A stretch of DNA of 64,000 bases from DAIQNV01 sp038748775. GTDB taxonomy: Bacteria; Planctomycetota; Phycisphaerae; Phycisphaerales; UBA1924. Of this stretch, positions 51,662 to 63,234 are shown one piece after another. How positions within the stretch are numbered: position 1 is the stretch's first letter; every line of letters starts with the position of its first letter. The translations under genes and the position numbers were made by a program. Location: contig JBCDIT010000001.1 in assembly GCA_038748775.1 (NCBI GenBank), forward strand, positions 541,032-605,031, written 5' to 3'. The notes beneath the pieces were generated by a model. It saw nothing but the letters and a program-made list of their open reading frames with translations, made no database searches and had not been told where the DNA came from.

Positions 51662-53158
51662 CTACGGCACGCGCGTAGCGATCGATCCCGACCACTTGAA
51701 CGTTGAAGCGGGCCCCGGAGCGTCGAGGTTGAAGTCGATCGGGACGCCGTCGTCTGGATCGAAGAACCGGCTCTCCGATTCCGGAAAGAGGCGAAACTCG
51801 GTGCCATCGGGCAAGGTGCAATTGAGACCGTCGAACGCGTCGTTCGCCCGCATCTTCACCGTTCCGTAGCCGGCGATTTCGTAGGACCCGGTGCATCGTT
51901 TCAATTGGCCGCGACCGATTTCGATGACGGTCTTCTCAAGAGGTTCGAGCCCCGACCAGCCGAGGTTGGAGAAGACCGTACGGAGCACGTCGGCGTTGAC
52001 GTTCCAACCCTTGTCGGAGTTGGACATGATGACGACGCCGCTGGCGTCGTCTTTGAAGAAGTTGGCGACGCACTTGAAGCCCATGTTGCCGCCGCCGTGC
52101 CCGTATCGCTCTGAGCCGATGCTCAGGCCGAGCCCGTAGCGGATGGGGCCTTCGTACTTGAACATCTGTTCGACCGAATCGGCGGTCAGCACCGGACCGT
52201 CGATTCCATCGAGCCCAGGTTGCAGGCTCACGAAACACTTGGCGAGATCGGTCGGCGTCGTCCAGAGCCCGGCCGCGGCCATCTCGGGGTGGGCCCTTGA
52301 TCGGCCTGCGACCTCAGATTTATCTGAGAGATACCCGGTCGCCGCGTGAACCTGGAGATCGGACGGGAGGACCTGGCGGAAGGTCGAGCGTTGCATTCCG
52401 AGCGGCTCGAGGACCAGGGATGACATGAGCGTCGGGAAGTCACCGAACGAAGACGCGTCGACCATCGCGACTTGAGCGATGGTGTACCCGCCGCCCGAGT
52501 ACCTGTGCTCGGCGCCGGGAACGGTGGCGACGATGACCGGATCGCTGTTGCCTTTGCCATCGAGCACACCGATCGATGTCGGGATCGGCCCGCCGCGGTC
52601 GTACCCCCTGAATCCATGAACATTCACGCCGGCGGTGTGGCTCAGCAAGCGACGAAGCGTGACCCGGGGGGCATCGGGATCGGTCGTTGGAATCGCGTCC
52701 GATGACGGGATCGTCCACGACGTCAGCGCGTCATGGATGTCACCGTCGAGCGTCATGGCGCCGTCCTGGACGAGGCGCAACGCTCCGATCGAGGCGACGG
52801 GTTTGCTGATCGACGCGGCTTGGAACAGGGTGTCGCTGGTGACCGGGGTTCCGGTCTTAACGTCAGCGACGCCGAAGCCTTCGGCCCAGAGTTTGCCGTC
52901 GACCATCACCGCGACGCTGAGTCCCGGGACGCCGGCGTTGTCCATCCGCTCGCGGAGCGTCACCGTCTGCCTGAGTTCGCTCGGCCCGCCGCGGATCTGA
53001 ACCGTTGGCACGAGAGGGGAGTCGAGCGAGATCGGGGCCGGAGACGGATCCTGAACGGTAACACCGCTTGCGTGACACGCGCCAACGATCGCAAGCACAA
53101 AGATGGCACAGCGACCACGACTCCGCGGGAAAGCGGCGGCACCTGAACGCGTCTTCAT
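51662..53158 (-). CDS. Serine beta-lactamase/esterase-like hydrolase (class C type), exported
   Basis: 498 residues. Signal peptide about 15-35 (CAIFVLAIVGACHA), possible lipobox at Cys28. Catalytic motifs: SxxK in FQAASISKPVASIGAL (Ser116, Lys119), YSG in HRYSGGGYTIAQVAMV in the YxN position, HGGG in ERYGHGGGNMGF replacing KTG. Group of beta-lactamase-fold proteins acting as D-alanyl peptidases or esterases. C-terminal domain (about 390-498) resembles the lipocalin-like domain of some members. ATG 53158 is chosen; upstream residues are not conserved. Standalone gene. Confidence 0.85.
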   Translation of the reverse strand: MKTRSGAAAFPRSRGRCAIFVLAIVGACHASGVTVQDPSPAPISLDSPLVPTVQIRGGPSELRQTVTLRERMDNAGVPGLSVAVMVDGKLWAEGFGVADVKTGTPVTSDTLFQAASISKPVASIGALRLVQDGAMTLDGDIHDALTSWTIPSSDAIPTTDPDAPRVTLRRLLSHTAGVNVHGFRGYDRGGPIPTSIGVLDGKGNSDPVIVATVPGAEHRYSGGGYTIAQVAMVDASSFGDFPTLMSSLVLEPLGMQRSTFRQVLPSDLQVHAATGYLSDKSEVAGRSRAHPEMAAAGLWTTPTDLAKCFVSLQPGLDGIDGPVLTADSVEQMFKYEGPIRYGLGLSIGSERYGHGGGNMGFKCVANFFKDDASGVVIMSNSDKGWNVNADVLRTVFSNLGWSGLEPLEKTVIEIGRGQLKRCTGSYEIAGYGTVKMRANDAFDGLNCTLPDGTEFRLFPESESRFFDPDDGVPIDFNLDAPGPASTFKWSGSIATRVP

Positions 53159-53263
53159 GGACACCCTCTCGGATTGGAACAGACGGAGAAGGGACGCCAA
53201 ACGAACGCTCGACCGTATCCGACGACCGGTTTCGGCCGCCGATCGTCGGCGGATGCAGCGGGG

Positions 53264-53992
53264 TCAGTCGTCCACCCGCTCCATGCGGTCCACGGTCCCG
53301 TCCTCGCGCTCGACGAGGATGACGTCGGCCTCGGCCGAGAACAACCCGTGGTCGATGACGCCCGGGATGGCGTGAAGGGCGCTACCGATTTCCTCGGGGT
53401 CCATGCCTTCGGGGAGGACGACGTCGAGGACGAGGTTGGCGTTGTCGGTGATGAACAGTTCGCCGCTGATCGAACGACGGAGCACCCCGTTGAGCCCCAT
53501 GCGGCGCATTGCGGCGCGGGTGCTCGCCAGGCCGAAGGCCATCACAGCAACCGCGAGCGGGCTGCGGGCTCCGAGGCGATCGGAGATCTTGTGCTCGCGA
53601 ACCATGATGACCCGGGCTTCGCTGGCCCAGGCGAGCATCCTCTCGCGGGCCATCGCGCCGCCGGAGCCCTTGAGCATCCGCATCGCGTGATCAACTTCGT
53701 CAGCGCCGTCGATCAGCAGGTCGATCTCTTCGACGGTCGCGAAATCCAGGCACTTGATGCCGGAGGTTCTGCAGACCGCCTCGGTGGCATCGGAAGCCGC
53801 GACGGCGGAGACGTCGAGGCCTTCAGTCTGAATGCGGTTGGCCAACGCGTTGATCGCACGGGACGCGGTCGTTCCAGAGCCGATCCCGACGATCATCCCG
53901 GGTTGGATCATCGAAACGGCTTCACCGGCCAACGCGTCTGTCATGGTCTGCATCCGATCGTGCGGCGCAGCGGCGCCGATAGCGTGGGTCAT
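53264..53992 (-). CDS. rpiA: Ribose-5-phosphate isomerase A
   Basis: 242 residues. Pentose phosphate pathway; interconverts ribose 5-phosphate and ribulose 5-phosphate. Motifs: VGIGSGTTASRAINAL (phosphate site), AVAASDATEAVCR, DFATVEEIDLLIDGADEVD (catalytic Asp pair), MLKGSGGAMARERMLAWAS, NANLVLDVVLPEGMD, VIDHGLFSAEADVILVERED. The ATG at 53992 gives the family N-terminus; the upstream frame overlaps rdgB in antisense. Divergent from rdgB. Confidence 0.95.
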   Translation of the reverse strand: MTHAIGAAAPHDRMQTMTDALAGEAVSMIQPGMIVGIGSGTTASRAINALANRIQTEGLDVSAVAASDATEAVCRTSGIKCLDFATVEEIDLLIDGADEVDHAMRMLKGSGGAMARERMLAWASEARVIMVREHKISDRLGARSPLAVAVMAFGLASTRAAMRRMGLNGVLRRSISGELFITDNANLVLDVVLPEGMDPEEIGSALHAIPGVIDHGLFSAEADVILVEREDGTVDRMERVDD

Positions 53993-54100
53993 CTCGAAAT
54001 TCCCCGGATTGGCTCCTACCGGTGGGCTCCGCCCCGCCCGGAACGTGGCAAGGCGAACTGTAGCGCCCCTGCGTATCGGGTGTCCGCCACAGGACTTTCG

Positions 54101-54106
54101 TACCCT
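54101..54106 (+). promoter_or_regulatory. Putative -10 element (TACCCT), leaderless rdgB
   Basis: TACCCT 6 nt before the rdgB ATG; no ribosome binding site. Confidence 0.45.
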
Positions 54107-54112
54107 CGACCC

Positions 54113-54778
54113 ATGACCAAGACCCGACCCGACCGCATCGTCATCGCCACCGGCAACGCCCACAAGGTTGGAGAACTCGCCGCGATTCTCGCCGACGCCG
54201 CTCCGGGGGTTCGGTTCGTTGGGTTGGCTGAACTCGACGGTACATTTGAAGAACCGGTGGAAGACGGCGGGACCTTCGAGGCCAACGCAACCATCAAGGC
54301 CCGCTCGTACGCGGCGCAGACGGGCGCGTGGTGCCTAGCCGATGACTCGGGCATTGAGATCGATGCCTTGGGCGGAAGGCCGGGCGTGATCTCGAGCCAC
54401 TACTTCTGCGATGGCGTTCCCAACGAAGAGCAACGCCGCTTGCCCCGGGCGGAGCGCGACCGGCTCAACAACGAGCGCGTGCTGACGGAGCTCAAGGGCG
54501 TCGAAGACCGCGCCGCGCGCTTCGTGTGCACAATCTTGCTCGCCGACCCCGAGGGCAACATCCGAGCCGAGTCGCGCGGCACGTTCGAGGGCCGGATCGG
54601 CGAGCCCCCCCGGGTGCCCGCCGGCGCGAATGGGTTCGGGTACGACCCGCTTTTCCTTACGGAGCAGAGCGGCTATTCGAAGACCGGAGCGGAACTGGAC
54701 CCTGAAGCGAAGAACCGGCTGAGCCACAGGGCCGCGGCCGGGCGGGGCCTCGTCGAGACGATGCGCCAACTCTGGTGA
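54113..54778 (+). CDS. rdgB: XTP/dITP diphosphohydrolase (Ham1/RdgB)
   Basis: 221 residues. Removes deaminated purine nucleotides from the pool. Motifs: RIVIATGNAHKVGELAAIL (substrate/Mg), GGTFEANATIKARSYAAQTG, CLADDSGIEIDALGGRPGVISSHYF, RVPAGANGFGYDPLFLTE, KNRLSHRAAAGRGLVE. Length normal plus a small insert (about 113-125, PRAERDRLNNERVLTEL). The ATG at 54113 follows a promoter-like TACCCT; the long upstream frame is antisense to rpiA and is not real. Confidence 0.95.
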   Translation: MTKTRPDRIVIATGNAHKVGELAAILADAAPGVRFVGLAELDGTFEEPVEDGGTFEANATIKARSYAAQTGAWCLADDSGIEIDALGGRPGVISSHYFCDGVPNEEQRRLPRAERDRLNNERVLTELKGVEDRAARFVCTILLADPEGNIRAESRGTFEGRIGEPPRVPAGANGFGYDPLFLTEQSGYSKTGAELDPEAKNRLSHRAAAGRGLVETMRQLW

Positions 54779-54811
54779 GACCGTCTGATGAGCGTCACGA
54801 GATGGCGAACG

Positions 54812-54852
54812 CAAAAAACAACGCGACCTCCGGGGGTCTGCCGGAGGCCGCG
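54812..54852 (-). terminator. Rho-independent terminator of dnaK
   Basis: Stem CGCGACCTCCGG / CCGGAGGCCGCG with one mismatch (54822-54833 and 54841-54852); on the minus strand it is followed by a TGTTTTTTG run (54812-54820). Lies about 170 bp after the dnaK stop and may also serve rdgB. Confidence 0.8.
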
Positions 54853-55021
54853 TGGAGGAGAGAGAGTGAGAACTCCGTTGAGCGCCTCGGCGAGGTCGCT
54901 CAAGGCGTTGGGGTCACACCATGTCAGCGTTCACTTTTACGCCAAATCACGTATCGGCGTTCACACACTCTTCTCATTGCTTCGCTGGCCAAATAGCCCC
55001 AGATCGATAAGTCCTTTCCTG

Positions 55022-56935
<1,914 letters not shown>

Positions 56936-57098
56936 GTCTTGGCCTCCAGTGGGCTGGGCGGCCGGTGCGCCGCTGGGGGGATAGATTTCGAATCAAAGAG
57001 ATGGATTGCAAGCCGCGTGCCAAGCGGCACGATCGTCTTCGACGACTTCCCTGCATCGGGGAGCACCGCCACCTGTCAGATTGGCAGGGGGCGACGGC

Positions 57099-58406
57099 TC
57101 AGCTCCCGCCCCCGGTGACGTTGGCGACCTCGTCCTCGGCCGGGTCGTGGCGAGGCTTGTCCATGCCGCGGCTCATCATGACGAAGCCGATCGCCCCGAT
57201 CGTGGTCAACGCCAGGCAGATCCCCACGGCCGGTCCCCCACCACCTTCGGCGCCGCCCAGCCACTCGTACACCTGCACGCCCAGCGTCGCGGCCAGCAAG
57301 CCCCGGACGCCGGTCAGCGTGACGTGCACGCCCATGTACTGGTTCACCTTCTCGGGCGGCGCAAAGTCCAGATGGCCCAGGGTCCAACCCAAGACCCCAC
57401 CCCCGAACGCGATGCCCTTGAGCGCACTAAACACGAAGAGCAGCCAGAAGGTCTCGGTGTGCACCGCGATCAGGAGCACCGTGAGACCGACAACGAACAC
57501 CCAGGAGTGGATCGCACGGAACTTGACGATGTGCACCTTGTCGAACAGTTTGGCCCAGAGCGGGATCGCGAACGGCATGACGACAAACGTGATCACTGTC
57601 GAGACGAGCATGCCCTGGTTGTAATCGGCACTGAAAATCTCGCGCAGCAAAATCGCGAGCAGGGTCATCGCAAGAATGTTGCCCATGCCCAGCAGAAACT
57701 GACAGAGCATGAATGCCGCGTACGACCGGTCCTTCAGCAACACGTCAATCATCCGAACCGGGTTGAAGCTCGGGCCCTCCTTGCGATCGGCGGCTTTCTC
57801 CCCGAGGAGCATTGCCGCCTCGCCTCGGACGCGGATGCGGGTCCAGAAATACCGCCCCACCATGCCCATAACGCACCCGACGGGGACCAACACACGAAAC
57901 GCACGGTCATCAGCATCCATGAGTTCGCCGAGCCCATACCCGAGACCCGCGAGCATCAGGACCGTGATCATTGCGAACGGACCGGTGATCTTGGCCCTCG
58001 ATCCGTCGGGATAGTTCTGCTTCCAAATCGTCGAACGGAGCGTCGTTACCCCTGACCAGCACGCACGCCCGAAGAGCACGAGCAACGCAAGAATGATGAG
58101 CCCTGCGTCGTTGAGAGGCACCAGCGCGACCCCGAGCCCCATCGCGGCCATCACGGCGTGCAAGCTGGTGACAAACCGGACTTTGTTCACACCGTGACTG
58201 AGCCGCACCCAGACGAAGCTCAGCAGGTTCGAGAGGGCGGGGACGACCGCGACCGCGCCGGTGATGAAGTTGAGCAGCTTCGGATCGACGTGCCCCTCGA
58301 ACGCGATCCGGACGAGCACCGAGATCACGCTGCCCTCGAAAACGATGAGCAGGAAGGGCATGAAGAACGCCGCCGTGAACTCGAGCCGGTAGTTCTGGCG
58401 CGACAT
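57099..58406 (-). CDS. Major facilitator superfamily transporter
   Basis: About 435 residues with twelve hydrophobic helices, e.g. FTAAFFMPFLLIVFEGSVISVLV, FITGAVAVVPALSNLLSFVWV, AAMGLGVALVPL, AGLIILALLVLFGRACWSGV, AMITVLMLAGLGYGLG, FLLGMGNILAMTLLAILL, and IAFGGGVLGWTLGHLDFA. MFS type with a central loop containing KAADRKEGPSFNP. Substrate unknown. ATG 58406 is taken, but a GTG at 58436 is in frame too and neither has a clear ribosome binding site. Divergent from the methyltransferase gene. Confidence 0.85.
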   Translation of the reverse strand: MSRQNYRLEFTAAFFMPFLLIVFEGSVISVLVRIAFEGHVDPKLLNFITGAVAVVPALSNLLSFVWVRLSHGVNKVRFVTSLHAVMAAMGLGVALVPLNDAGLIILALLVLFGRACWSGVTTLRSTIWKQNYPDGSRAKITGPFAMITVLMLAGLGYGLGELMDADDRAFRVLVPVGCVMGMVGRYFWTRIRVRGEAAMLLGEKAADRKEGPSFNPVRMIDVLLKDRSYAAFMLCQFLLGMGNILAMTLLAILLREIFSADYNQGMLVSTVITFVVMPFAIPLWAKLFDKVHIVKFRAIHSWVFVVGLTVLLIAVHTETFWLLFVFSALKGIAFGGGVLGWTLGHLDFAPPEKVNQYMGVHVTLTGVRGLLAATLGVQVYEWLGGAEGGGGPAVGICLALTTIGAIGFVMMSRGMDKPRHDPAEDEVANVTGGGS

Positions 58407-58478
58407 CAAGGGCACGCGGCTGGGGAGGATGAGCACGTATCAGCATTCGCTGGGCACGGCCCCGAAGCAAGCCGGGCG

Positions 58479-58484
58479 TACGCT
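58479..58484 (+). promoter_or_regulatory. Putative -10 element (TACGCT), methyltransferase gene
   Basis: TACGCT 8 nt before the ATG at 58493; no ribosome binding site. Confidence 0.45.
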
Positions 58485-58492
58485 CTGCGACC

Positions 58493-59323
58493 ATGTCAAC
58501 GCAAACTGAGCGCGAATACGTTCTGGGAACCGATGCCCTCGAGCTCGAACGGCTCGGTGTCCAGCATCGGCTTTGGGTCGATACAGCCAACGTCCTCTGG
58601 CGCGAAGCCGGGGTCGGGCCCGGGAGCCGCGTGCTCGATGTCGGGTGCGGGCCCGGGTATGCCAGCCTCGACCTTGCCCAACTCGTGGGGCACACAGGCC
58701 GCGTCTTCGGCGTCGACCTCTCCGCCCGGTTCATCGGAGAGGCCCAGCGCCGCGCCGAGACCATCGGGCTCAAACAGGCCGCGTTCCGGGTTGGCGAGCT
58801 ATCCGAACTCACAGAAGCTGTTGGCGACGAGGTCTTCGACGTCGCGTACGCCCGATGGGTCCTGTGCTTCGCACCGGATACGCAGCGCGTCGTTGAGCAG
58901 ATCGCCAAGCACGTCAAGCCGGGTGGGCGATTGATCGTCCAGGATTACTTCAACTACCGAGCGTTCACCGCCGGACCGCACGACGAGCGGTTCGAGCCTT
59001 TCCGTGCAGCCGTGATCGAGAGCTGGATCGACGCTGGGGGCAACCCCGACGTTGTTGGTGTTCTCCCGAAAGTCGTGCTCGACCTCGGTTTCGAGATCGA
59101 GACGATGAGGGTGCAACAACGGGTCGCGAGACCGGGCACGCAGATGTGGGCGTGGCCGGACACGTGGATCAGGAGCTTTGCGCCAAGGCTCGTGACCTCG
59201 GGTCACATGACCGAAGCAGAGCTCGCCGACTTGATGGCGCTCTGGGACGAGATGAGCGAGGATCCGTCGCGGTTCTTGGTTCCGCCTCCGGTGTGGGACT
59301 TTGTCGCCCGCAAACGGAGCTAG
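58493..59323 (+). CDS. Class I SAM-dependent methyltransferase
   Basis: 276 residues. Rossmann motif I GSRVLDVGCGPGYASLDLAQLV (about 43-64), motif II VFGVDLSARFIGEAQRRAE, motif post II VFDVAYARWVLCFAPD, motif III KPGGRLIVQDYFNYRAFTAG. Resembles ubiquinone/sarcosine-type methyltransferases, but the acceptor is unknown. C-terminal helical part with AWPDTWIRSFAPRLV. Cytosolic. Its TAG stop shares a CTAG palindrome with the stop of the convergent SGNH gene. Confidence 0.88.
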   Translation: MSTQTEREYVLGTDALELERLGVQHRLWVDTANVLWREAGVGPGSRVLDVGCGPGYASLDLAQLVGHTGRVFGVDLSARFIGEAQRRAETIGLKQAAFRVGELSELTEAVGDEVFDVAYARWVLCFAPDTQRVVEQIAKHVKPGGRLIVQDYFNYRAFTAGPHDERFEPFRAAVIESWIDAGGNPDVVGVLPKVVLDLGFEIETMRVQQRVARPGTQMWAWPDTWIRSFAPRLVTSGHMTEAELADLMALWDEMSEDPSRFLVPPPVWDFVARKRS

Positions 59324-60267
59324 GGGCACCCCGCCAAGAACCCGGCGATGAACGCGTCGACATCGGCCAGGTCGAGCACTCCGAGCGGCGCCGCGACGTC
59401 GGTCGCGGAGCAGGGCGTCTGCAAGAAGTCCACGAGCTCTTCTGCGAAGATCTCGTGGAACCGCGCCGTTGGGTGGATGACATCCCACCAGAGGTACGCG
59501 TCGGGATCGGCCACCACCCCACCGTCGCTGTCCGCCGGCTCGGTGGTGTTGGTGATTCCGTAGGCCCCGGGGTTCGCGACGACGTCTTCGACCAGCCCGG
59601 CGAGGTCGTAGAGCGTGATCGATACGCCGAGTTGCCGGGCGAGCGCCGGCGTTTCAGCCTCCAGCCTCGCGTTGATCGCGTCGTCCACCGTCGCGAGGGT
59701 CGGCAGGAGACCGGCGAGAGCGTCGTCGCTGAACACGACCGGGAAACCGGTGACGTCGAATTGCGTCGTCAGCATGAACCGCTGCGCACCGAGCGAAGAC
59801 ATCGTCGACACAAACTCGAAGAGGTTGTCCACGAGCGCGTCGATCGCCGCGTCCCTCGCGGCGCCCGGGGATCCAAAGAGGAACGGCTGGTCGACGATGT
59901 CGTTCGTCCCGACGAGCAACACCACCAGCGAATCGGACGCGAACGCCCCGGAGTGTTCACGGAACAGAGTGATCTGCTCATCGAGCACCGACTGGGTCGT
60001 CCCTCCGCCGATCGCGGGGTTCCTGGACGGGATGTCGAGTTCGGCCGCCAGCAGTTCCCACCACAGGAACCCGTTGGTTGCCCGATTCTGGAAGTACGAA
60101 CGCCCATCGGGCTCCGCAGGAGGCCCGAACTCGCCCACGTCGCTGAAGCTGTCTCCAAACACGATGAGTTCGCTCGGGGCCGCAGTCCAAGGGGCGGTCT
60201 GGGGACCGATCTGGGCCAAAGCGAACGTCCCAGCGAGAAGCGGAACGGCACAGGCGAATCGAGGCAT
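59320..60267 (-). CDS. Exported SGNH/GDSL esterase with GC-type dockerin-like tail
   Basis: 315 residues. Signal peptide PRFACAVPLLAGTFALAQ. GDSL block: LIVFGDSFSDVGEFG (Ser40), then RATNGFLWWELLAAEL, LVVLLVGTNDIVDQPFLFG (Asn), and DAYLWWDVIHPTARFHEIFAEEL (catalytic Asp and His). Closest to thermolabile-haemolysin/phospholipase-like GDSL lipases. The C-terminus has one dockerin-like unit, SATDVAAPLGVLDLADVDAFIAGFLAGCP, ending at the stop. AAGGAG 9 nt before ATG 60267 fixes the start. Likely surface-displayed esterase. Confidence 0.9.
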   Translation of the reverse strand: MPRFACAVPLLAGTFALAQIGPQTAPWTAAPSELIVFGDSFSDVGEFGPPAEPDGRSYFQNRATNGFLWWELLAAELDIPSRNPAIGGGTTQSVLDEQITLFREHSGAFASDSLVVLLVGTNDIVDQPFLFGSPGAARDAAIDALVDNLFEFVSTMSSLGAQRFMLTTQFDVTGFPVVFSDDALAGLLPTLATVDDAINARLEAETPALARQLGVSITLYDLAGLVEDVVANPGAYGITNTTEPADSDGGVVADPDAYLWWDVIHPTARFHEIFAEELVDFLQTPCSATDVAAPLGVLDLADVDAFIAGFLAGCP

Positions 60268-60491
60268 TGGGGCGGTCTCCTTGTGCTCAGGGCGGGTGCA
60301 ATGACGAAGATCGCGTGACCGGCGAACCCGCGACGACACGCCCCGGTCATTTTGATCTGGCGTGCCGAGCCCAAGGTCCGAATTGCCCGCCCTGGGTCGA
60401 TCCGGGCGGGCCCAAGGACGCGAGCGGGCGTGCGTACCATCTCGGACGGGGTCCTCGACCCCACCGACGCCCTACCGGGAGCCCTGCCTCG

Positions 60492-62315
<1,824 letters not shown>

Positions 62316-62319
62316 CCAC

Positions 62320-63234
62320 GTGATCGAAAAACGAACGCTTTTCGTTCTGGGCGCCGGATCTTCAGCCGGATACGGCCTTCCATTAGGAACCGAGCTTCTC
62401 GACCGCGTGATACACACTCTCAAGACGAGGAATTCGCTAAAAATCGGGGCGACCTCTGAAGTAGCCCCAATTCGTGCGCTTGGACGTCGCCTAGAACGGA
62501 GCCGATGCCCAACCATCGATTCATTCCTTCGCCACGTGCATAACCGTGACGACTACCTCGCTGCAATCGGAGACGTCATTTGGAAGGACGAAACCGAGGC
62601 AATTACAAATCATGGAATTGCGAAAAATTCGAACGAAGACTGGATATCGTGGCTGTATCACAATCGCCTGCACCAAAACCCGTCACAATTTGCCAAGAAT
62701 CCAGTTGCGTTCATTTCTTTTAATTATGACCGGCTTCCGCAAGCCTTGATGGCCACCATGATGCGCAACATTTTTTCGTGCTCCCCGAAAGAAGCAGTTG
62801 ACGCAGTTACTTCAAAAGTTGATCAACTGGATCGATTTCACCACATCCACGGATCACTTGATTTACATCTAGTTAAACTCGGCGGAACCGACGAGTACGA
62901 TCTTGGTGTTGTCGGGTCACCATATGAAGCGAACTTTCCAGACGACCGGTTTGCGGCAAATTTGCAAACAATGTACGACCCAAATGACCAAGCAACGAAG
63001 CTGAAAGAATATTTCAAATGGGCTGAATGTGTGATCTTTCTTGGTCTCGGTTTTCATCAAGAAATGCTCGATCTCTTCATGGAGGCCGAGGCGCCAATAC
63101 ATGGACATCGCCGAATGGGCACCGCCGTCGGCATATCGGAACAGCTTCGTGACCAGATCGAGAGGTCCTTTCGAGATATCTTTCTCGCAGGTGACAAGAC
63201 CACATGCAAGGCGTTACTTGTTAACCAGTTGTAG
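62320..63234 (+). CDS. SIR2-domain protein, candidate defence NADase
   Basis: 304 residues, GTG start. SIR2-like fold: NAD-binding RTLFVLGAGSSAGYGLPLG (7-25), NPVAFISFNYDRLPQAL (about 126-142), FHHIHGSLDLHLVKLG with the catalytic-site His/Asn region (about 170-185), and VIFLGLGFHQEMLDLFMEAE. Matches the SIR2_2/SIR2-like group that occurs in anti-phage systems as an NAD-depleting toxin. Composition is clearly AT-richer than lepA. It may be translated by reinitiation after lepA: GGGGGAG overlaps the lepA end with good spacing. An insertion sequence lies 150 bp downstream. No partner protein seen. Confidence 0.8.
   Translation: MIEKRTLFVLGAGSSAGYGLPLGTELLDRVIHTLKTRNSLKIGATSEVAPIRALGRRLERSRCPTIDSFLRHVHNRDDYLAAIGDVIWKDETEAITNHGIAKNSNEDWISWLYHNRLHQNPSQFAKNPVAFISFNYDRLPQALMATMMRNIFSCSPKEAVDAVTSKVDQLDRFHHIHGSLDLHLVKLGGTDEYDLGVVGSPYEANFPDDRFAANLQTMYDPNDQATKLKEYFKWAECVIFLGLGFHQEMLDLFMEAEAPIHGHRRMGTAVGISEQLRDQIERSFRDIFLAGDKTTCKALLVNQL

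Noticed and set aside
53174..54112. N-terminal extension of rdgB
   Set aside because: Antisense to rpiA; family N-terminus begins at 54113.
59146..60318. Plus-strand open frame of 390 codons
   Set aside because: Antisense to the SGNH esterase gene with its signal peptide and catalytic residues.
62446..62468. Inverted repeat GGGGCGAC ... GTAGCCCC inside the SIR2 gene
   Set aside because: Within a coding sequence and without a T-run; likely chance.
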